This document shows, in pieces, positions 33,978-43,511 of a DNA stretch of 46,540 nucleotides (its first letter is position 1; every line of letters starts with the position of its first letter). This stretch comes from Zemynaea arenosa (GTDB taxonomy: Bacteria > Pseudomonadota > Gammaproteobacteria > Burkholderiales > Burkholderiaceae_D): NCBI RefSeq assembly GCF_004614185.1, contig NZ_SPVF01000225.1:1-46540 (forward strand). The letters run 5' to 3'. Made by a program: the position numbers and the translations under genes. The notes below the pieces were generated by a model. It worked only from the letters and a program-made list of their open reading frames with translations, did no database searches and was not told where the DNA came from.

Positions 33978-35048
33978 CTATTTCGGACGGGGGGCGCGCA
34001 GGGGGCGGTCGGGGCGGGTCAGGTGGCCGGAGCGCAGGGCGGTGACGCCGGAATGGACGGCGCGGGCGACGTTGCGGACTTCTTCCTGCAGCGCGCTGTC
34101 GCGGTCCAAGGCTTCGTGGCTCTCGGCGTACGATTCGTAATAGCCGATGTAGCGGTCCAGCCGCGCAAAGGTGCCGCCGTCGATGAGGCCCATCCAGTCC
34201 AGCCAGTCCTCCAGCGCGCGCCGCGTGCCTTCGATCCCGGCTACGTCGCCATGCACGACCAATCCGTAGATGCGGTCCGCCAGGTGCTTGGGATACGGCC
34301 ACCCGGCCAGCTCCAGCGCCTTCGCTTCTTCCGGCGTCTTCCCGTGCGTGGACGTGGGATCGGGATTGCCACCATCTGCGCACACCAGCCGGTCAATCAT
34401 CAGCTTCAGGGGCGACGGTGACTGGTACCAGTACACTGGCGTGCAAATGATGACGCCATGCGCCAGCACCCACCGTTCGTAGATCTCGTTCATCCAGTCG
34501 TTGGTCTGGTGCAGCGAGTGGTTCGGATAGCAGCTGCACGGCCAGTGGCACAGCGGCATGGCGGTCGATACGCAGCCTTTGCAGGGATGGATATGCCGGT
34601 CGTAGTCGGACGTCAGCAGCGACAAATCCAGCAGGTCGACATCGACCTCCGCGCTCTCCAGCTCCGCGCACGCGAGCATCGCGAGCCGCCAGGTCTTGGA
34701 CACCTCGCCCGGACACGTCCCGTCATTGCGCGAGGCGCCGCAGATCACCAGCACCCGCGGACGCCCTTGCGGATCGCGGTGCCGCACCTCCGCAGCCTTC
34801 AGCTTATCGCTGGCCTCTTTCCATTCCACCGACAGGTCGTAGTCAGGATCGGCATACCCCGGCCCCGCCTTCACCGTGACTGGCGCCTTGCGCCCGTGGA
34901 TGTAGGCATCCCACGCGACATCCTCCACCGCCTTCAGCTGCTCGGCGACGGCCCGGTAGGCCGGGTCGAGAAAATTGCGGGAGAAGACCTCGTGGAACTG
35001 ATCGCGCCCCAGTTTGGCGGGCGCCTGGCCTTTGCGTACGGTCGGCAT
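33978..35048 (-). CDS. Flavodoxin-fold NAD(P)H-dependent FMN reductase with Cys cluster
   Basis: 356 residues. A helical N-terminal extension (about 1-97) precedes the flavodoxin-like domain (about 98-300; RVLVICGASRNDGTCPGEVSKTW for the phosphate loop, IICTPVYWYQSPSPLKLMIDRL for the flavin contact). Between them lies HPCKGCVSTAMPLCHWPC with a further CSC: cysteines at 156, 159, 167, 171 and 173, resembling but not matching iron-sulfur flavoprotein spacing. It is longer than usual (about 190-250). The ATG at 35048 stands alone without a strong ribosome site. Role unknown, perhaps quinone or nitro-compound reduction. Confidence 0.8.
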   Translation of the reverse strand: MPTVRKGQAPAKLGRDQFHEVFSRNFLDPAYRAVAEQLKAVEDVAWDAYIHGRKAPVTVKAGPGYADPDYDLSVEWKEASDKLKAAEVRHRDPQGRPRVLVICGASRNDGTCPGEVSKTWRLAMLACAELESAEVDVDLLDLSLLTSDYDRHIHPCKGCVSTAMPLCHWPCSCYPNHSLHQTNDWMNEIYERWVLAHGVIICTPVYWYQSPSPLKLMIDRLVCADGGNPDPTSTHGKTPEEAKALELAGWPYPKHLADRIYGLVVHGDVAGIEGTRRALEDWLDWMGLIDGGTFARLDRYIGYYESYAESHEALDRDSALQEEVRNVARAVHSGVTALRSGHLTRPDRPLRAPRPK

Positions 35049-35143
35049 GTCTCACCCTCGAATGGTTGACGGCGATTATGCGGTGCCCCCGGCACGGATG
35101 ATGTACGCTAACTAACACTCAAGCGCGATCCGCTGAGCGGACG

Positions 35144-35173
35144 AAAAAAAGGCCGGGCATCGCGCCCGGCCTT
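35144..35173 (-). terminator. Intrinsic terminator of the TPR-protein gene
   Basis: Read on the minus strand: AAGGCCGGGC, 5-nt loop, GCCCGGCCTT and a seven-T run (35150-35144). Ten perfect pairs; it ends the gene at 35195-36526. Confidence 0.9.
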
Positions 35174-35194
35174 GATCCGCACAGCGGTTTGTGA

Positions 35195-36526
35195 TTACTT
35201 CGATGCCGGAGCCGGAGCCGCCGGCGCCGCCGCCGGCGCCGCCGCGCCACCCGCCGGACGGTTCACCCACATCGACCAGTAGCGCGCCAGGTCCTTGGTA
35301 TTCTGGTCGCCGCCCACCGACGCAAAGGTCTTCAGCGCGTCGTCCTTGCGGCCGGCCTTCGCGTACGCGATACCGAGGCGGATCTTGGCTTCTTCCGGTG
35401 CCTTCACGCCTTTGGCGATACCCTTCTGAATCAGGTCGATGCCCTTGTCGAATTGGTCCATCGACACGTACGCGTAGCCGACGTTGACCAGGCCCGTGCC
35501 ATCCTTGGCCTTGGCGGCCGAGGTCTCACCCAGGTTGCTGGACTTGGCGTCTTCCGCTGCGCCCTTGTTGGCACGGTCGCGCAGCTTCTTGTGGGCCGCG
35601 GCATCCGGGCCGGTGCCCAGAGAGCCGGAGGCGAAGCCCGCATCGACGACCTTCTTCGCTTCGGTCGGCAGGCCGGCCAGCAGGTCGGTCTCGGCCAGTT
35701 CGACGATGTAGGCCGCATCCATCTGCTGCACCGCGACCGACTGCAGGCGGAACACGTCCGGCATCAGGGTCTTCTGGTCGAAGCCTGGGCGGTTCACCAG
35801 GCGGCTCAGGAGGTTGGTCCACGCGTCATCCGACGGGTAATACTTCACCACGCGCTCCAGCGCATACAGCGTGGTGTCGTTGTCCTTGGCCAGGCCGGCG
35901 GCGCTGGTCAACAGGCGCAGGTCTTCGTTGCTCGGCTGCTGGCCGGCCTTCTCGGCGCTGTCCACCGCTGCCTTCAGCATCGGCACGGCCTTCGCGTAGT
36001 CCTTGTTCAGGTAGTAGGCACGGGCCAGGCGGCCGCGCGCGCCCGCGTGCGGGTTCGCGGCTTGCGCCAGGTAGGCTTCCAGTTCCGGGATCGACTTCTT
36101 ATAGTCCTGCATGTCGTAGTGGATCTCGGCCATCGCCAGCATGAAGGTGCTCTTTTCCTCCGGCGTCAGGCGGCCGCTCGCGATCGCACGCTCCAGCGCA
36201 CCCACGGTCATCGCGTTGTTGTTGGTCGCGGAACCCAGCGAGATCTTCATGCGGTCGATCACGTAGCTCTCGTACGGCGTGCGGTCCGGGAAGGCCTCCG
36301 CCTTGGTGATCGCGTCCTGCACGTAGGCGTAGTCCTTGGCGGCCATCTTCTCCTGGATCACTTTCGGGTCCAGGAACTTGTACATCTCGGCGCGGACGGT
36401 GTCGGGCTTCGGCGCTTCGGCGGCCGGCTTGGACTGCGCGTGGGCGCTGGTGATCAGGGCCGGTGCGGCCTGCAGGCCGATCGCGGCCAGGAGCAGGCTG
36501 ATTCGGGCGAGACGGAACTGGGACAT
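35195..36526 (-). CDS. Exported TPR (tetratricopeptide-like) repeat protein
   Basis: 443 residues from the ATG at 36526. Signal peptide MSQFRLARISLLLAAIGLQA with cleavage near SAHAQ. The body is alpha-helical with TPR-like repeats (for example DYKKSIPELEAYLAQAANPHAGARGRLARAYYLNKDYAKAVPMLKAAVD and GLVNVGYAYVSMDQFDKGIDLIQKGIA). The C-terminus is an Ala/Pro-rich tail. Probably periplasmic and a scaffold for protein contacts; no enzyme motif. GGATAGAT precedes the ATG. It has its own terminator and is separated from the ABC ATPase by 85 nt. Confidence 0.8.
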   Translation of the reverse strand: MSQFRLARISLLLAAIGLQAAPALITSAHAQSKPAAEAPKPDTVRAEMYKFLDPKVIQEKMAAKDYAYVQDAITKAEAFPDRTPYESYVIDRMKISLGSATNNNAMTVGALERAIASGRLTPEEKSTFMLAMAEIHYDMQDYKKSIPELEAYLAQAANPHAGARGRLARAYYLNKDYAKAVPMLKAAVDSAEKAGQQPSNEDLRLLTSAAGLAKDNDTTLYALERVVKYYPSDDAWTNLLSRLVNRPGFDQKTLMPDVFRLQSVAVQQMDAAYIVELAETDLLAGLPTEAKKVVDAGFASGSLGTGPDAAAHKKLRDRANKGAAEDAKSSNLGETSAAKAKDGTGLVNVGYAYVSMDQFDKGIDLIQKGIAKGVKAPEEAKIRLGIAYAKAGRKDDALKTFASVGGDQNTKDLARYWSMWVNRPAGGAAAPAAAPAAPAPASK

Positions 36527-36611
36527 GGATCTATCCTTCAATCGATGGTTGGAACGGCCCGGCAACCCGGGCAAAGACGCATATTGTCACACAAACCAGC
36601 GCCACCTGCCG

Positions 36612-37697
36612 CTAAATTGTGTCCATTTGTACTGCGGGAATGGCTGCCCCTGAAGCGCCGAACAGGCGGCACTGTGCAGGGGGAATTCCGAGCCGCACCG
36701 CGTCTCCGGGGCGGGGGGCGGCCGCATTGGCACCCAGCCGCACCGCCAGGCCATCTGTCGTGTAAAGGAGGGTCTGGTCGCCCAGGTATTCGACGTGGCC
36801 GACCGTCGCCGGAAGCACGCCCTCGGCGGCCACCTGCAGGTGCTCGGCGCGGATGCCGAGCGTGAGCTCACCGTCCGGCAGGACAAGATACTGCGGCAGC
36901 ACCGCGGCGGCGCCATCGCGCAGCAGCACGCGCCCCGCGCCATCCGCGCGCGCGGGCAGGAAGTTCATGCGCGGCGACCCGAGGAAGCCGGCCACGAAGC
37001 GGTTCGCGGGCGCGTTGTACAGCTCGTGCGGCGTGCCAGCCTGCTCGATCCGTCCACCATTGAGCACGACGATGCGCTCGCCCAGGGTCATGGCTTCCAT
37101 CTGGTCGTGCGTCACGTAGATCATGGTCGCACCGAGCTCGCGGTGCAGGCGCGCCAGCTCGAGCCGCATCTGTACGCGCAGGCCGGCATCGAGATTGGAC
37201 AGCGGCTCGTCGAACAGGAACACGGCAGGCTTGCGCACGATGGCGCGCCCGATCGCCACGCGCTGGCGCTGGCCACCCGACAGGCCCTTGGGCCGGCGCT
37301 GCAGCAGGTGCGCGATCTGGAGGGTCTCCGCCGCGCGCTCCACCGCCGCCTTCACTTGCGCTGCGCTCTGCCCCGCGAGCTGCAGCGCGAAGGCCATGTT
37401 TTCGAACACCGTCATGTGCGGGTACAGCGCGTACGACTGGAACACCATCGCGATGCCGCGCTGCGCGGGCGGCACATCGTTGGCCCGCTGTTCGGCGATG
37501 AACAGGTCACCCTCGCTGATCGATTCCAGCCCCGCGATCATGCGCAGCAGCGTGGACTTGCCGCAGCCCGAGGGCCCGACCAGCACCAGGAATTCGCCGT
37601 TGCGCACTTCCAGGTCGATGCCCTGCAAGACCGGGGCTGCATCGCGTGCCGCTCCGTCGTACCGTTTGCCGATGTTCTTTAGCTTGACCTGTGCCAT
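36612..37697 (-). CDS. Sugar ABC transporter ATPase (UgpC/MsmX/MalK type)
   Basis: 361 residues from the ATG at 37697. Walker A GPSGCGKST (41-49), signature LSGGQRQRVAIGRA, Walker B AVFLFDEPLSNLD and the switch histidine (YVTHDQMEAMT) are intact. The C-terminal TOBE/OB part (about 240-361) is that of the multi-sugar CUT1 class. It is the last gene of the nag operon, 10 nt after the MFS gene, and supplies energy to the two permeases. A longer reading to 37742 lies inside the MFS gene. Confidence 0.93.
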   Translation of the reverse strand: MAQVKLKNIGKRYDGAARDAAPVLQGIDLEVRNGEFLVLVGPSGCGKSTLLRMIAGLESISEGDLFIAEQRANDVPPAQRGIAMVFQSYALYPHMTVFENMAFALQLAGQSAAQVKAAVERAAETLQIAHLLQRRPKGLSGGQRQRVAIGRAIVRKPAVFLFDEPLSNLDAGLRVQMRLELARLHRELGATMIYVTHDQMEAMTLGERIVVLNGGRIEQAGTPHELYNAPANRFVAGFLGSPRMNFLPARADGAGRVLLRDGAAAVLPQYLVLPDGELTLGIRAEHLQVAAEGVLPATVGHVEYLGDQTLLYTTDGLAVRLGANAAAPRPGDAVRLGIPPAQCRLFGASGAAIPAVQMDTI

Positions 37698-37707
37698 GGC
37701 GCTCCGC

Positions 37708-39033
37708 TTACTCGCTCGCAGCCGGAGAGAGAGCCGCGTCATCGGCCGCAGTACCCTCGGCCGGCGTGCGCGCCGTCATCGGAATCAGCTGCGACAGGAT
37801 CGCCACCGGGATGGCGCTGATGAGCACCCACACGAAGAACTTCTGGTAGCCCAGCGCGGTCTGGATGTCGCCGCTGATCCAGCGGAACAGCACCTGCCCG
37901 AGCTGCATCACGCCGGTCGCAAACGCGTAGTGTGCGGTGGCGTAGCGTCCGGGGGCCACCACCTGCATCATGTAGAGGATCAGGCCCACGAAGCCGAAGC
38001 CATAGCCGAACATCTCGGCGCCCAGCGCCGCCGCGATCAGGGTCAGGTCGTCCGGACGGAAGGTGGAGAGGTACCAGAACACGAAGTTCGGCAGGTTCAC
38101 GGCCAGGATCAGCGGCAGGATGGCGCGCTTGAGGCCCAGCTTGGACACGAAGTAGCCGCCGCCGATGCTGCCGACGATGAAGGCCACCGTGCCCACGGTG
38201 CCATACACCTTGCCCACCTGGCCGGTCGAGAGGCCGAGGCCACCGGCGCTGACCGCATCGCGCAGGAACAGCGGGCCGATGGTCTGCACCTGTGCTTCGC
38301 CCGCGCGGAACAGGATGATGAAGAGAATGGACACCCACACGCCCGGCTTGCGGAAGAAGTCGACGATCACTTCCTGCAGCGTGCTGGCGATGGCCTTCGC
38401 CGACGTGGCCTCGGTGCGCAGGTTCGGCGCCTGCGGCAGTGCATAGCTGTTGTACAGGCCCAGGGCCAGCATCATCAACGCGATCAGTCCGAACACGATG
38501 GTCCACGCTGGGACCACGCCCATGCTCTTTTCAAAGTGGTCCGCCAGCAGCAGCATGCCGCCCGCGGCGATCACGCGGCCCGCGTTGAAGAAGGTGCCGG
38601 TCCAACCGGCATAGGCGGCCTGCTGTTTCGCATCCAGAGTGGTGATGTACAGGCCATCGCACGCGATGTCGTGGGTGGCTGAGGAAAACGCGGCCAGCGT
38701 CAGCATCGCGATCACGGCACCGAGCCATAGCGGCAGGTGCAGGGCCAGGCCCACCAGGCCGAAACTCACCGCGCCCGCCAGCTGGAAGAACACCACCACC
38801 TTCTTCTTGCTGCTCACCAGCTCCAGGAAGGGGCTCCATAGCGGCTTGAAGATCCAGGCCGCGCCGAGGAAGGCCGTCCAGTGCGCGATTTCGGCGTTGG
38901 TCAGGCCCATGCTCTTGAACATCTGCATGGCGACCGTGGCGACGGCGAAGTAGGGCAGGCCCTGCGCGATGTACAGGGTCGGCACCCAGGTCGTGGGCTT
39001 GCGCGCGGTGGCGTCGTGGCTGGGGTGACTCAT
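37708..39033 (-). CDS. AmpG-like MFS transporter
   Basis: 441 residues with about 12 membrane helices. Landmarks of the AmpG/SLC33 branch are visible: WVPTLYIAQGLPYFAVATVAMQMFKSMGLTNAEIA, ATHDIACDGLYITTLDAKQQAAYAG, and GYGFGFVGLILYMMQVVAPGRYATAHYAF. AmpG imports anhydro-muropeptides and GlcNAc-anhydroMurNAc; AmpG-like carriers in chitin clusters may carry GlcNAc or chitobiose instead. Its place between nagZ and the ABC ATPase supports an amino-disaccharide substrate, but the exact one is not shown. Confidence 0.83.
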   Translation of the reverse strand: MSHPSHDATARKPTTWVPTLYIAQGLPYFAVATVAMQMFKSMGLTNAEIAHWTAFLGAAWIFKPLWSPFLELVSSKKKVVVFFQLAGAVSFGLVGLALHLPLWLGAVIAMLTLAAFSSATHDIACDGLYITTLDAKQQAAYAGWTGTFFNAGRVIAAGGMLLLADHFEKSMGVVPAWTIVFGLIALMMLALGLYNSYALPQAPNLRTEATSAKAIASTLQEVIVDFFRKPGVWVSILFIILFRAGEAQVQTIGPLFLRDAVSAGGLGLSTGQVGKVYGTVGTVAFIVGSIGGGYFVSKLGLKRAILPLILAVNLPNFVFWYLSTFRPDDLTLIAAALGAEMFGYGFGFVGLILYMMQVVAPGRYATAHYAFATGVMQLGQVLFRWISGDIQTALGYQKFFVWVLISAIPVAILSQLIPMTARTPAEGTAADDAALSPAASE

Positions 39034-39074
39034 GGTGCGGTCCTCGTGGTGGGATCGGATACGTGTGAGACGAA

Positions 39075-40571
39075 TTAGAAGCCGGGCACCGGGCAGCGGC
39101 CGGTCGCTTCGATGTCGCCCGACAGCCAGGCGTTGATGGCGTCCAGCGCGGGCCGCGCGAAGCCGTAGGTCATCAGCGCCGGGGCATCGATATCAAGCGC
39201 CTGGTAGGGATTCCACAGCGCCAGGTGCAGGTCGGGCTTCCAGTTCGCGCGTGGGTGCGCGCCGTAGCGCAGGCGCGAGGTCGACGCGAGGAAGGTGAAG
39301 CGGCCGTCCTGCGGCAGCGCAGACCAGTCGAAGCTGTCCGCATCGGCAAAGGTGACCAGTTCCACATCCGGATACAGGCGGCGCAGCGAGTCCGCCACCA
39401 CGGCAGCGGGCACGCCCGCTTCGGACACGCCATCGCTGACCACATCCTGCCGCGCGACCAGGCGCACCTTGCTGCCCGCAGCCGGGCGCTGGACGTCGCC
39501 AAGCGCGGTGAGGCTGCGGCGCCAGCCTTCGGCCATCACCGCGCGGTCGGCCGTATCGCGCGTGTATTCGTGGGCCTGGCACGGGTAGCGCCGGGCGAGG
39601 GCGGACAGGCGCGCCAGCTTGGCCTGCACATCTTCGATCGGCAGCGTGCCGTCGTCGATGGCGGCGGCGATGGCGTCCAGCGTCTCGTTCTGGGTCTCGG
39701 TGGTGCCGAGGGCCATGACCATGTCCGCTCCCGCCACCAGCGCGCGCACCGCCGCTGGGCCCACGCCGTAGTGACCCGCAATGGCGTGCATGTCCATGCC
39801 GTCCGTGATGATCACGCCCTGGTAGTTCCACTGCGTGCGCAGGATGCCGTGCAGAATGGGGCGCGACATCGTCGCCGGATTGTCCGGATCGATCTGCGGG
39901 TAGACGATATGCGCCGTCATCACCGCCGGGGCGTGCGGTGCGGCAGCGCGGAACGGCGCGAACTCGAAGCGGTCCAGTTCCGCCAGCGGCTTGTCCACGG
40001 TCGGCAGGTCGCGGTGCGAGTCGACGCTGGTGTCGCCGTGGCCGGGGAAGTGCTTGACGCAGCAGGCCACGCCTTCGGCCTCGCTGCCTTCCATCCACGC
40101 CAGCGCCAGTTCGGAGGCGCGGTATGGATCGGCACCGAACGAACGCTCGGCGATCACCGGGTTGTCCGGGTTGTTATTCAGGTCCAGCACCGGGGCGAAG
40201 TTCCAGTTGAAACCGAGCGCCTTGACTGCGCGCGCCACCGCGGCGCCAGTGCGGCGGGACAGGTCGGTGTCGTTCGCCGCGCCCAGGCCCATGGCGGCCG
40301 GTGGCGCCGGCACCCACAGCGAGCGCACCACGGCGCCGCCTTCCTGGTCGATGCCGATCAGGGACTCGCTGCCCATCGCAGCGCGCAGGTCCGTCGTCAG
40401 CTTGGTCAGCTGCTGGGCATCGGTCATGTTCCCGCGGAACAGGCACACGCCGCGGATACCGCTGTCGCGGATGAAGTCCGCCTGCTCCTGCGACAGCACG
40501 GTGCCGGGGAAGCGGATCATGATCAGCTGGCCCGCCAGCTTGCGGGAATCTTGGTTGGTTGTGAGACTCAT
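39075..40571 (-). CDS. nagZ: GH3 beta-N-acetylhexosaminidase, NagZ type
   Basis: 498 residues from the ATG at 40571, overlapping the upstream permease stop by 4 nt (ATGA). The NagZ-specific loop KHFPGHGDTSVDSHRDLP starts at K173 and contains the Asp/His dyad; the nucleophile is D257 in IITDGMDM. The extra C-terminal domain (about 350-498) makes it longer than the 340-residue NagZ of E. coli and like two-domain GH3 enzymes. No signal peptide, so it acts in the cytoplasm on imported GlcNAc-containing oligosaccharides, releasing GlcNAc. Confidence 0.88.
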   Translation of the reverse strand: MSLTTNQDSRKLAGQLIMIRFPGTVLSQEQADFIRDSGIRGVCLFRGNMTDAQQLTKLTTDLRAAMGSESLIGIDQEGGAVVRSLWVPAPPAAMGLGAANDTDLSRRTGAAVARAVKALGFNWNFAPVLDLNNNPDNPVIAERSFGADPYRASELALAWMEGSEAEGVACCVKHFPGHGDTSVDSHRDLPTVDKPLAELDRFEFAPFRAAAPHAPAVMTAHIVYPQIDPDNPATMSRPILHGILRTQWNYQGVIITDGMDMHAIAGHYGVGPAAVRALVAGADMVMALGTTETQNETLDAIAAAIDDGTLPIEDVQAKLARLSALARRYPCQAHEYTRDTADRAVMAEGWRRSLTALGDVQRPAAGSKVRLVARQDVVSDGVSEAGVPAAVVADSLRRLYPDVELVTFADADSFDWSALPQDGRFTFLASTSRLRYGAHPRANWKPDLHLALWNPYQALDIDAPALMTYGFARPALDAINAWLSGDIEATGRCPVPGF

Positions 40572-41371
40572 TTGACTGCTCCGTCCATGCCGCGCATGAA
40601 GAATCGTTGAGTGAAAAGGAAAGCGAGTAAGGTCGGCAGGATCGCCAGCACGGTGCCGGCGGCGATCACCCGGGTGCTGCTGCCAAAGGTGCCGCGCAAG
40701 TAAAGGATGCCGACTGACAGCGGGAATTCGTCCGGTGTGCTCATCACGATCGAAGGCCAGATGTATTCGTTCCAGCTTTCGACTGCGGTGAGGATGCCGA
40801 CCGTGGCCAGCCACGGTGCCACCAGCGGCAGCATGATGCGGCGGAAGATGGTCCATTCGCTGGCGCCGTCCACGCGCGCCGCGTCGATCAGGTCCTGCGG
40901 CACTTCCTCGAAAGCCTGCTTCATGAGCAGAATGGCGACCGCGGTCACCACGTTCGGCAAAATCACGCCGGTGTAAGTGTCGACGAGGCTCAGCTTCGTC
41001 ACGGTGATGAAGTTGACCAGGAAGTTGACTTCGGATGGCAGCACCAGCGTGGCCAGGATCACCCCGAACACCAGCTTGCGGCCGCGGAAGTGCAAGCGCG
41101 CGAGCGGGTAAGCGGCCATGGAGCAGAACACCAGCTTCCACAGCACGGTCAGCGCGGTGATGGCAACCGAGTTGCGGAAGAAGTCCAGCATCGGGATCAC
41201 GCGGAACACTTCGGCGAAGTTGTCCAGCGTCGGCGCTTGGGGCCAGAAAGTGGGCGGGAAGGCGAAGATGTTTCCTTCGCTGGAAAGCGCCGTCACCAGC
41301 GTCCACCAGAACGGGAACACGCACAGGACCGCCACGGCGAGCAGCAGCAGGTAGTGGCCGGCGGTCTTCAT
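40568..41371 (-). CDS. Sugar ABC transporter permease (MalG type)
   Basis: 267 residues, six membrane helices, starting MKTAGHYLLLLAVAVLCVFPFWWTLVTALS. The EAA loop that contacts the ATPase is AFEEVPQDLIDAARVDGASEWTIFRRIMLPL. It overlaps the start of the first permease's stop region by 4 nt (41368-41371) and the nagZ start likewise, so translation is coupled. A longer frame to 41878 is a shadow of the neighbouring gene. Confidence 0.93.
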   Translation of the reverse strand: MKTAGHYLLLLAVAVLCVFPFWWTLVTALSSEGNIFAFPPTFWPQAPTLDNFAEVFRVIPMLDFFRNSVAITALTVLWKLVFCSMAAYPLARLHFRGRKLVFGVILATLVLPSEVNFLVNFITVTKLSLVDTYTGVILPNVVTAVAILLMKQAFEEVPQDLIDAARVDGASEWTIFRRIMLPLVAPWLATVGILTAVESWNEYIWPSIVMSTPDEFPLSVGILYLRGTFGSSTRVIAAGTVLAILPTLLAFLFTQRFFMRGMDGAVK

Positions 41372-42234
41372 CGGTGCCTCGGCTTCAGCCAGCGCAGGCA
41401 AAGCAGGGCGATGCCGACGCAGAAAATGGAGACCACAAACGATGCGGCCAGGGCGCGCGGCAGCTTGAGGTGCTTGAGGCCCTGGTCGTAGGCATAGTAG
41501 AGCGCCGTGAAGGTGGAGTTCATCGGCCCGCCCTGGGTGAGCACATCGACCTCCTGGTAGGCCTTCAAGGCGGCGAGCACCGACAGGATGGAGCACACGG
41601 CGATGGTCGGGCGCAGCATCGGCACCGTGATGCGCCAGAAGCGCTGCCACGCGGTGGCGCCATCGAGGATCGCGGCTTCCTGCATGTCGGCGGGGATAGA
41701 CTGCAGCGCGGCCAGGTACATCACCATGTACCAGCCCAGGCCCCGCCACACGGTCACGAACATCACGGCGGCCAGCGCCAGGTCGTCGTCGGACAACCAG
41801 CCGAGCGGCTGGTTCACCGCGTGAAGCGCGGTGAGCACATAGTTCAGCGGCCCCTGCTCGTGGAACATGAAGCTCCACATGATGCCGACCACGGACACGG
41901 TGGTCACCACCGGCACGTAGAACGCGGCGCGAAACAGACGGATGCCGGGCAGGCGGTTATTCACCAGCACCGCCAGCGCCATCGCGCCGACCTGCGTGAA
42001 CGGCACCACCAGCAGGAACAGCAGCGAATTGCGCAGGCCCGTGACGAACATCTCGTTCTGGAAGATGGCGCGGAAGTTGTCGAAGCCGACCCAATGCGTC
42101 TCGCGTACCAGGCTGTAGTTGGTGAAGGCGAGGAAGGACCCGTACAGCACAGGCCAGAACGAGAACACGGCCAGCAGCACCAGCGCGGGCGCGAGGAACA
42201 GCCAGGGCGTGATGCGCTTGTGGATGCCGTTCAT
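41368..42234 (-). CDS. Sugar ABC transporter permease (MalF type)
   Basis: 288 residues from the ATG at 42234. N-terminus MNGIHKRITPWLFLAPALVLLAVFSFWPVLYGSFLAF and the EAA loop LQSIPADMQEAAILDGATAWQRFWRITVPML are typical for CUT1 MalF-type permeases. It overlaps the binding-protein stop by 4 nt. Together with the MalG-type subunit it forms the inner-membrane channel for an amino sugar or oligosaccharide. Confidence 0.93.
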   Translation of the reverse strand: MNGIHKRITPWLFLAPALVLLAVFSFWPVLYGSFLAFTNYSLVRETHWVGFDNFRAIFQNEMFVTGLRNSLLFLLVVPFTQVGAMALAVLVNNRLPGIRLFRAAFYVPVVTTVSVVGIMWSFMFHEQGPLNYVLTALHAVNQPLGWLSDDDLALAAVMFVTVWRGLGWYMVMYLAALQSIPADMQEAAILDGATAWQRFWRITVPMLRPTIAVCSILSVLAALKAYQEVDVLTQGGPMNSTFTALYYAYDQGLKHLKLPRALAASFVVSIFCVGIALLCLRWLKPRHR

Positions 42235-43490
42235 TGCGCGAGCTTCCGGTTCCAGATCGCCACCGCCTCGCTCAGCGCTGCCTGGATGTCCTGCTTGCCG
42301 GTGACGCCGGCTTCCACAGCCTTGACCAGCGCGCGCCGCAGTTCGTCGTAGTCTTCGATGCCCGCGACGTACATGGTGCGCGAATGCGGCATCGACACGG
42401 CGCCCGCAGCCACCGCGCGTTCGGCCGCTCCGGCGTTCGGTGGCGTGGAGACAAAGAACGGATCGTTGGCCGCCTTCACCGTGGCCGGGAAGACGCTGGC
42501 TTGCCGCGCGAACGCGAGCTGGTTGGCGTCGTTGGTCAGGTAGCGCGCAAAACGGCCGACTTCGGGCAGCAATTTCGAGTCCACGCCTTTGGGCACGGCG
42601 AAGTGGATCAGCCATCCGCCATCGGCAATGCCGGTGGGGCCGAGCGGCGCGGGCGCGACTTCGGTGAGCGCGTACATGTCCGGCGCGTCGGCCTGCAGGC
42701 GTTTCATGGCCGTCGGGGGCGCGATCAGCATGCCCACCCGGCCGCCCTCGTAGGCGTTCATCACGGACGGGAAGTTATCTTCCAAAAAGAGGCCTTCCTT
42801 CAGCAGCCCGCCCACGCGGTAGGTGTCGGCCAGCTTGCGCAGGAAAGCCACGTGGCGCGGGGAATTGAAGACGGCACGGTTGTTCTCGATGAGGGGCAGG
42901 CCTTGCTGCATCATCAGGCCATCCACCTTGGCCAGCGAGGGGCAGATGCCCGCCTTGCCGGTGCGCTGGGCGATTTGGCGCGCGTAGGCCAGCTGCTCGT
43001 CGAAGGTGCGCGGCGCGCGCGTCAGCCCGGCGGCTCGGAAGATCTCCTTGTTATAAGCCACCACGGCGACGTTCGAGTACATCGGGAAGCCGTAGACGTG
43101 GCCCTTGAAGGTCAGGTCCTGCAGGGTACTGGGGATGAAGCTGGCGCGTGCCTCGCCGAGCAGGGCGTCGACCGGCTGCAGCAGCTGGTCGCGCGCGTAT
43201 TCGTCGGCCCACGGCACGTTGAGGTTGACCAGCGCGGGCGGCGTCCCGGCCACGATGCGGGTCACCAGCTTGGTCTGGATCACGTCCCACGGAAAGTCCA
43301 CCCACTCGACCTTCACGCCCGGGTGGGCGGCCTCGTAGCCGCGCACCACGTTGTTGAAGAAGGGCGTGAACTTCGGCTTCATGCTGAAGGTCCAGAACTC
43401 GATCTTCGCGGGTGCGGCGGACGCGCTGGCCCAGCTGGCAGCCAGCAGCAGGCATGCCATGGCCGTGGCGCGCGTGATCGAGAGGGTCAT
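42231..43490 (-). CDS. Sugar ABC transporter substrate-binding protein
   Basis: 419 residues. Signal peptide MTLSITRATAMACLLLAASW with cleavage after SASAA; not a lipoprotein. The body matches family 1 extracellular solute-binding proteins (EFWTFSMKPKFTPFFNNVVRGYEAAHPGVKVEWVDFPWDVIQTKLVTRIVAGTPPALVNLN). It captures the sugar in the periplasm. The gene follows nagB by 21 nt and overlaps the permease gene by 4 nt, so the order binding protein-MalF-MalG is the usual one. Chito-oligosaccharide or GlcNAc is inferred from the operon. Confidence 0.92.
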   Translation of the reverse strand: MTLSITRATAMACLLLAASWASASAAPAKIEFWTFSMKPKFTPFFNNVVRGYEAAHPGVKVEWVDFPWDVIQTKLVTRIVAGTPPALVNLNVPWADEYARDQLLQPVDALLGEARASFIPSTLQDLTFKGHVYGFPMYSNVAVVAYNKEIFRAAGLTRAPRTFDEQLAYARQIAQRTGKAGICPSLAKVDGLMMQQGLPLIENNRAVFNSPRHVAFLRKLADTYRVGGLLKEGLFLEDNFPSVMNAYEGGRVGMLIAPPTAMKRLQADAPDMYALTEVAPAPLGPTGIADGGWLIHFAVPKGVDSKLLPEVGRFARYLTNDANQLAFARQASVFPATVKAANDPFFVSTPPNAGAAERAVAAGAVSMPHSRTMYVAGIEDYDELRRALVKAVEAGVTGKQDIQAALSEAVAIWNRKLAQ

Positions 43491-43511
43491 GGAATGCGCG
43501 CCGCCGGTACG

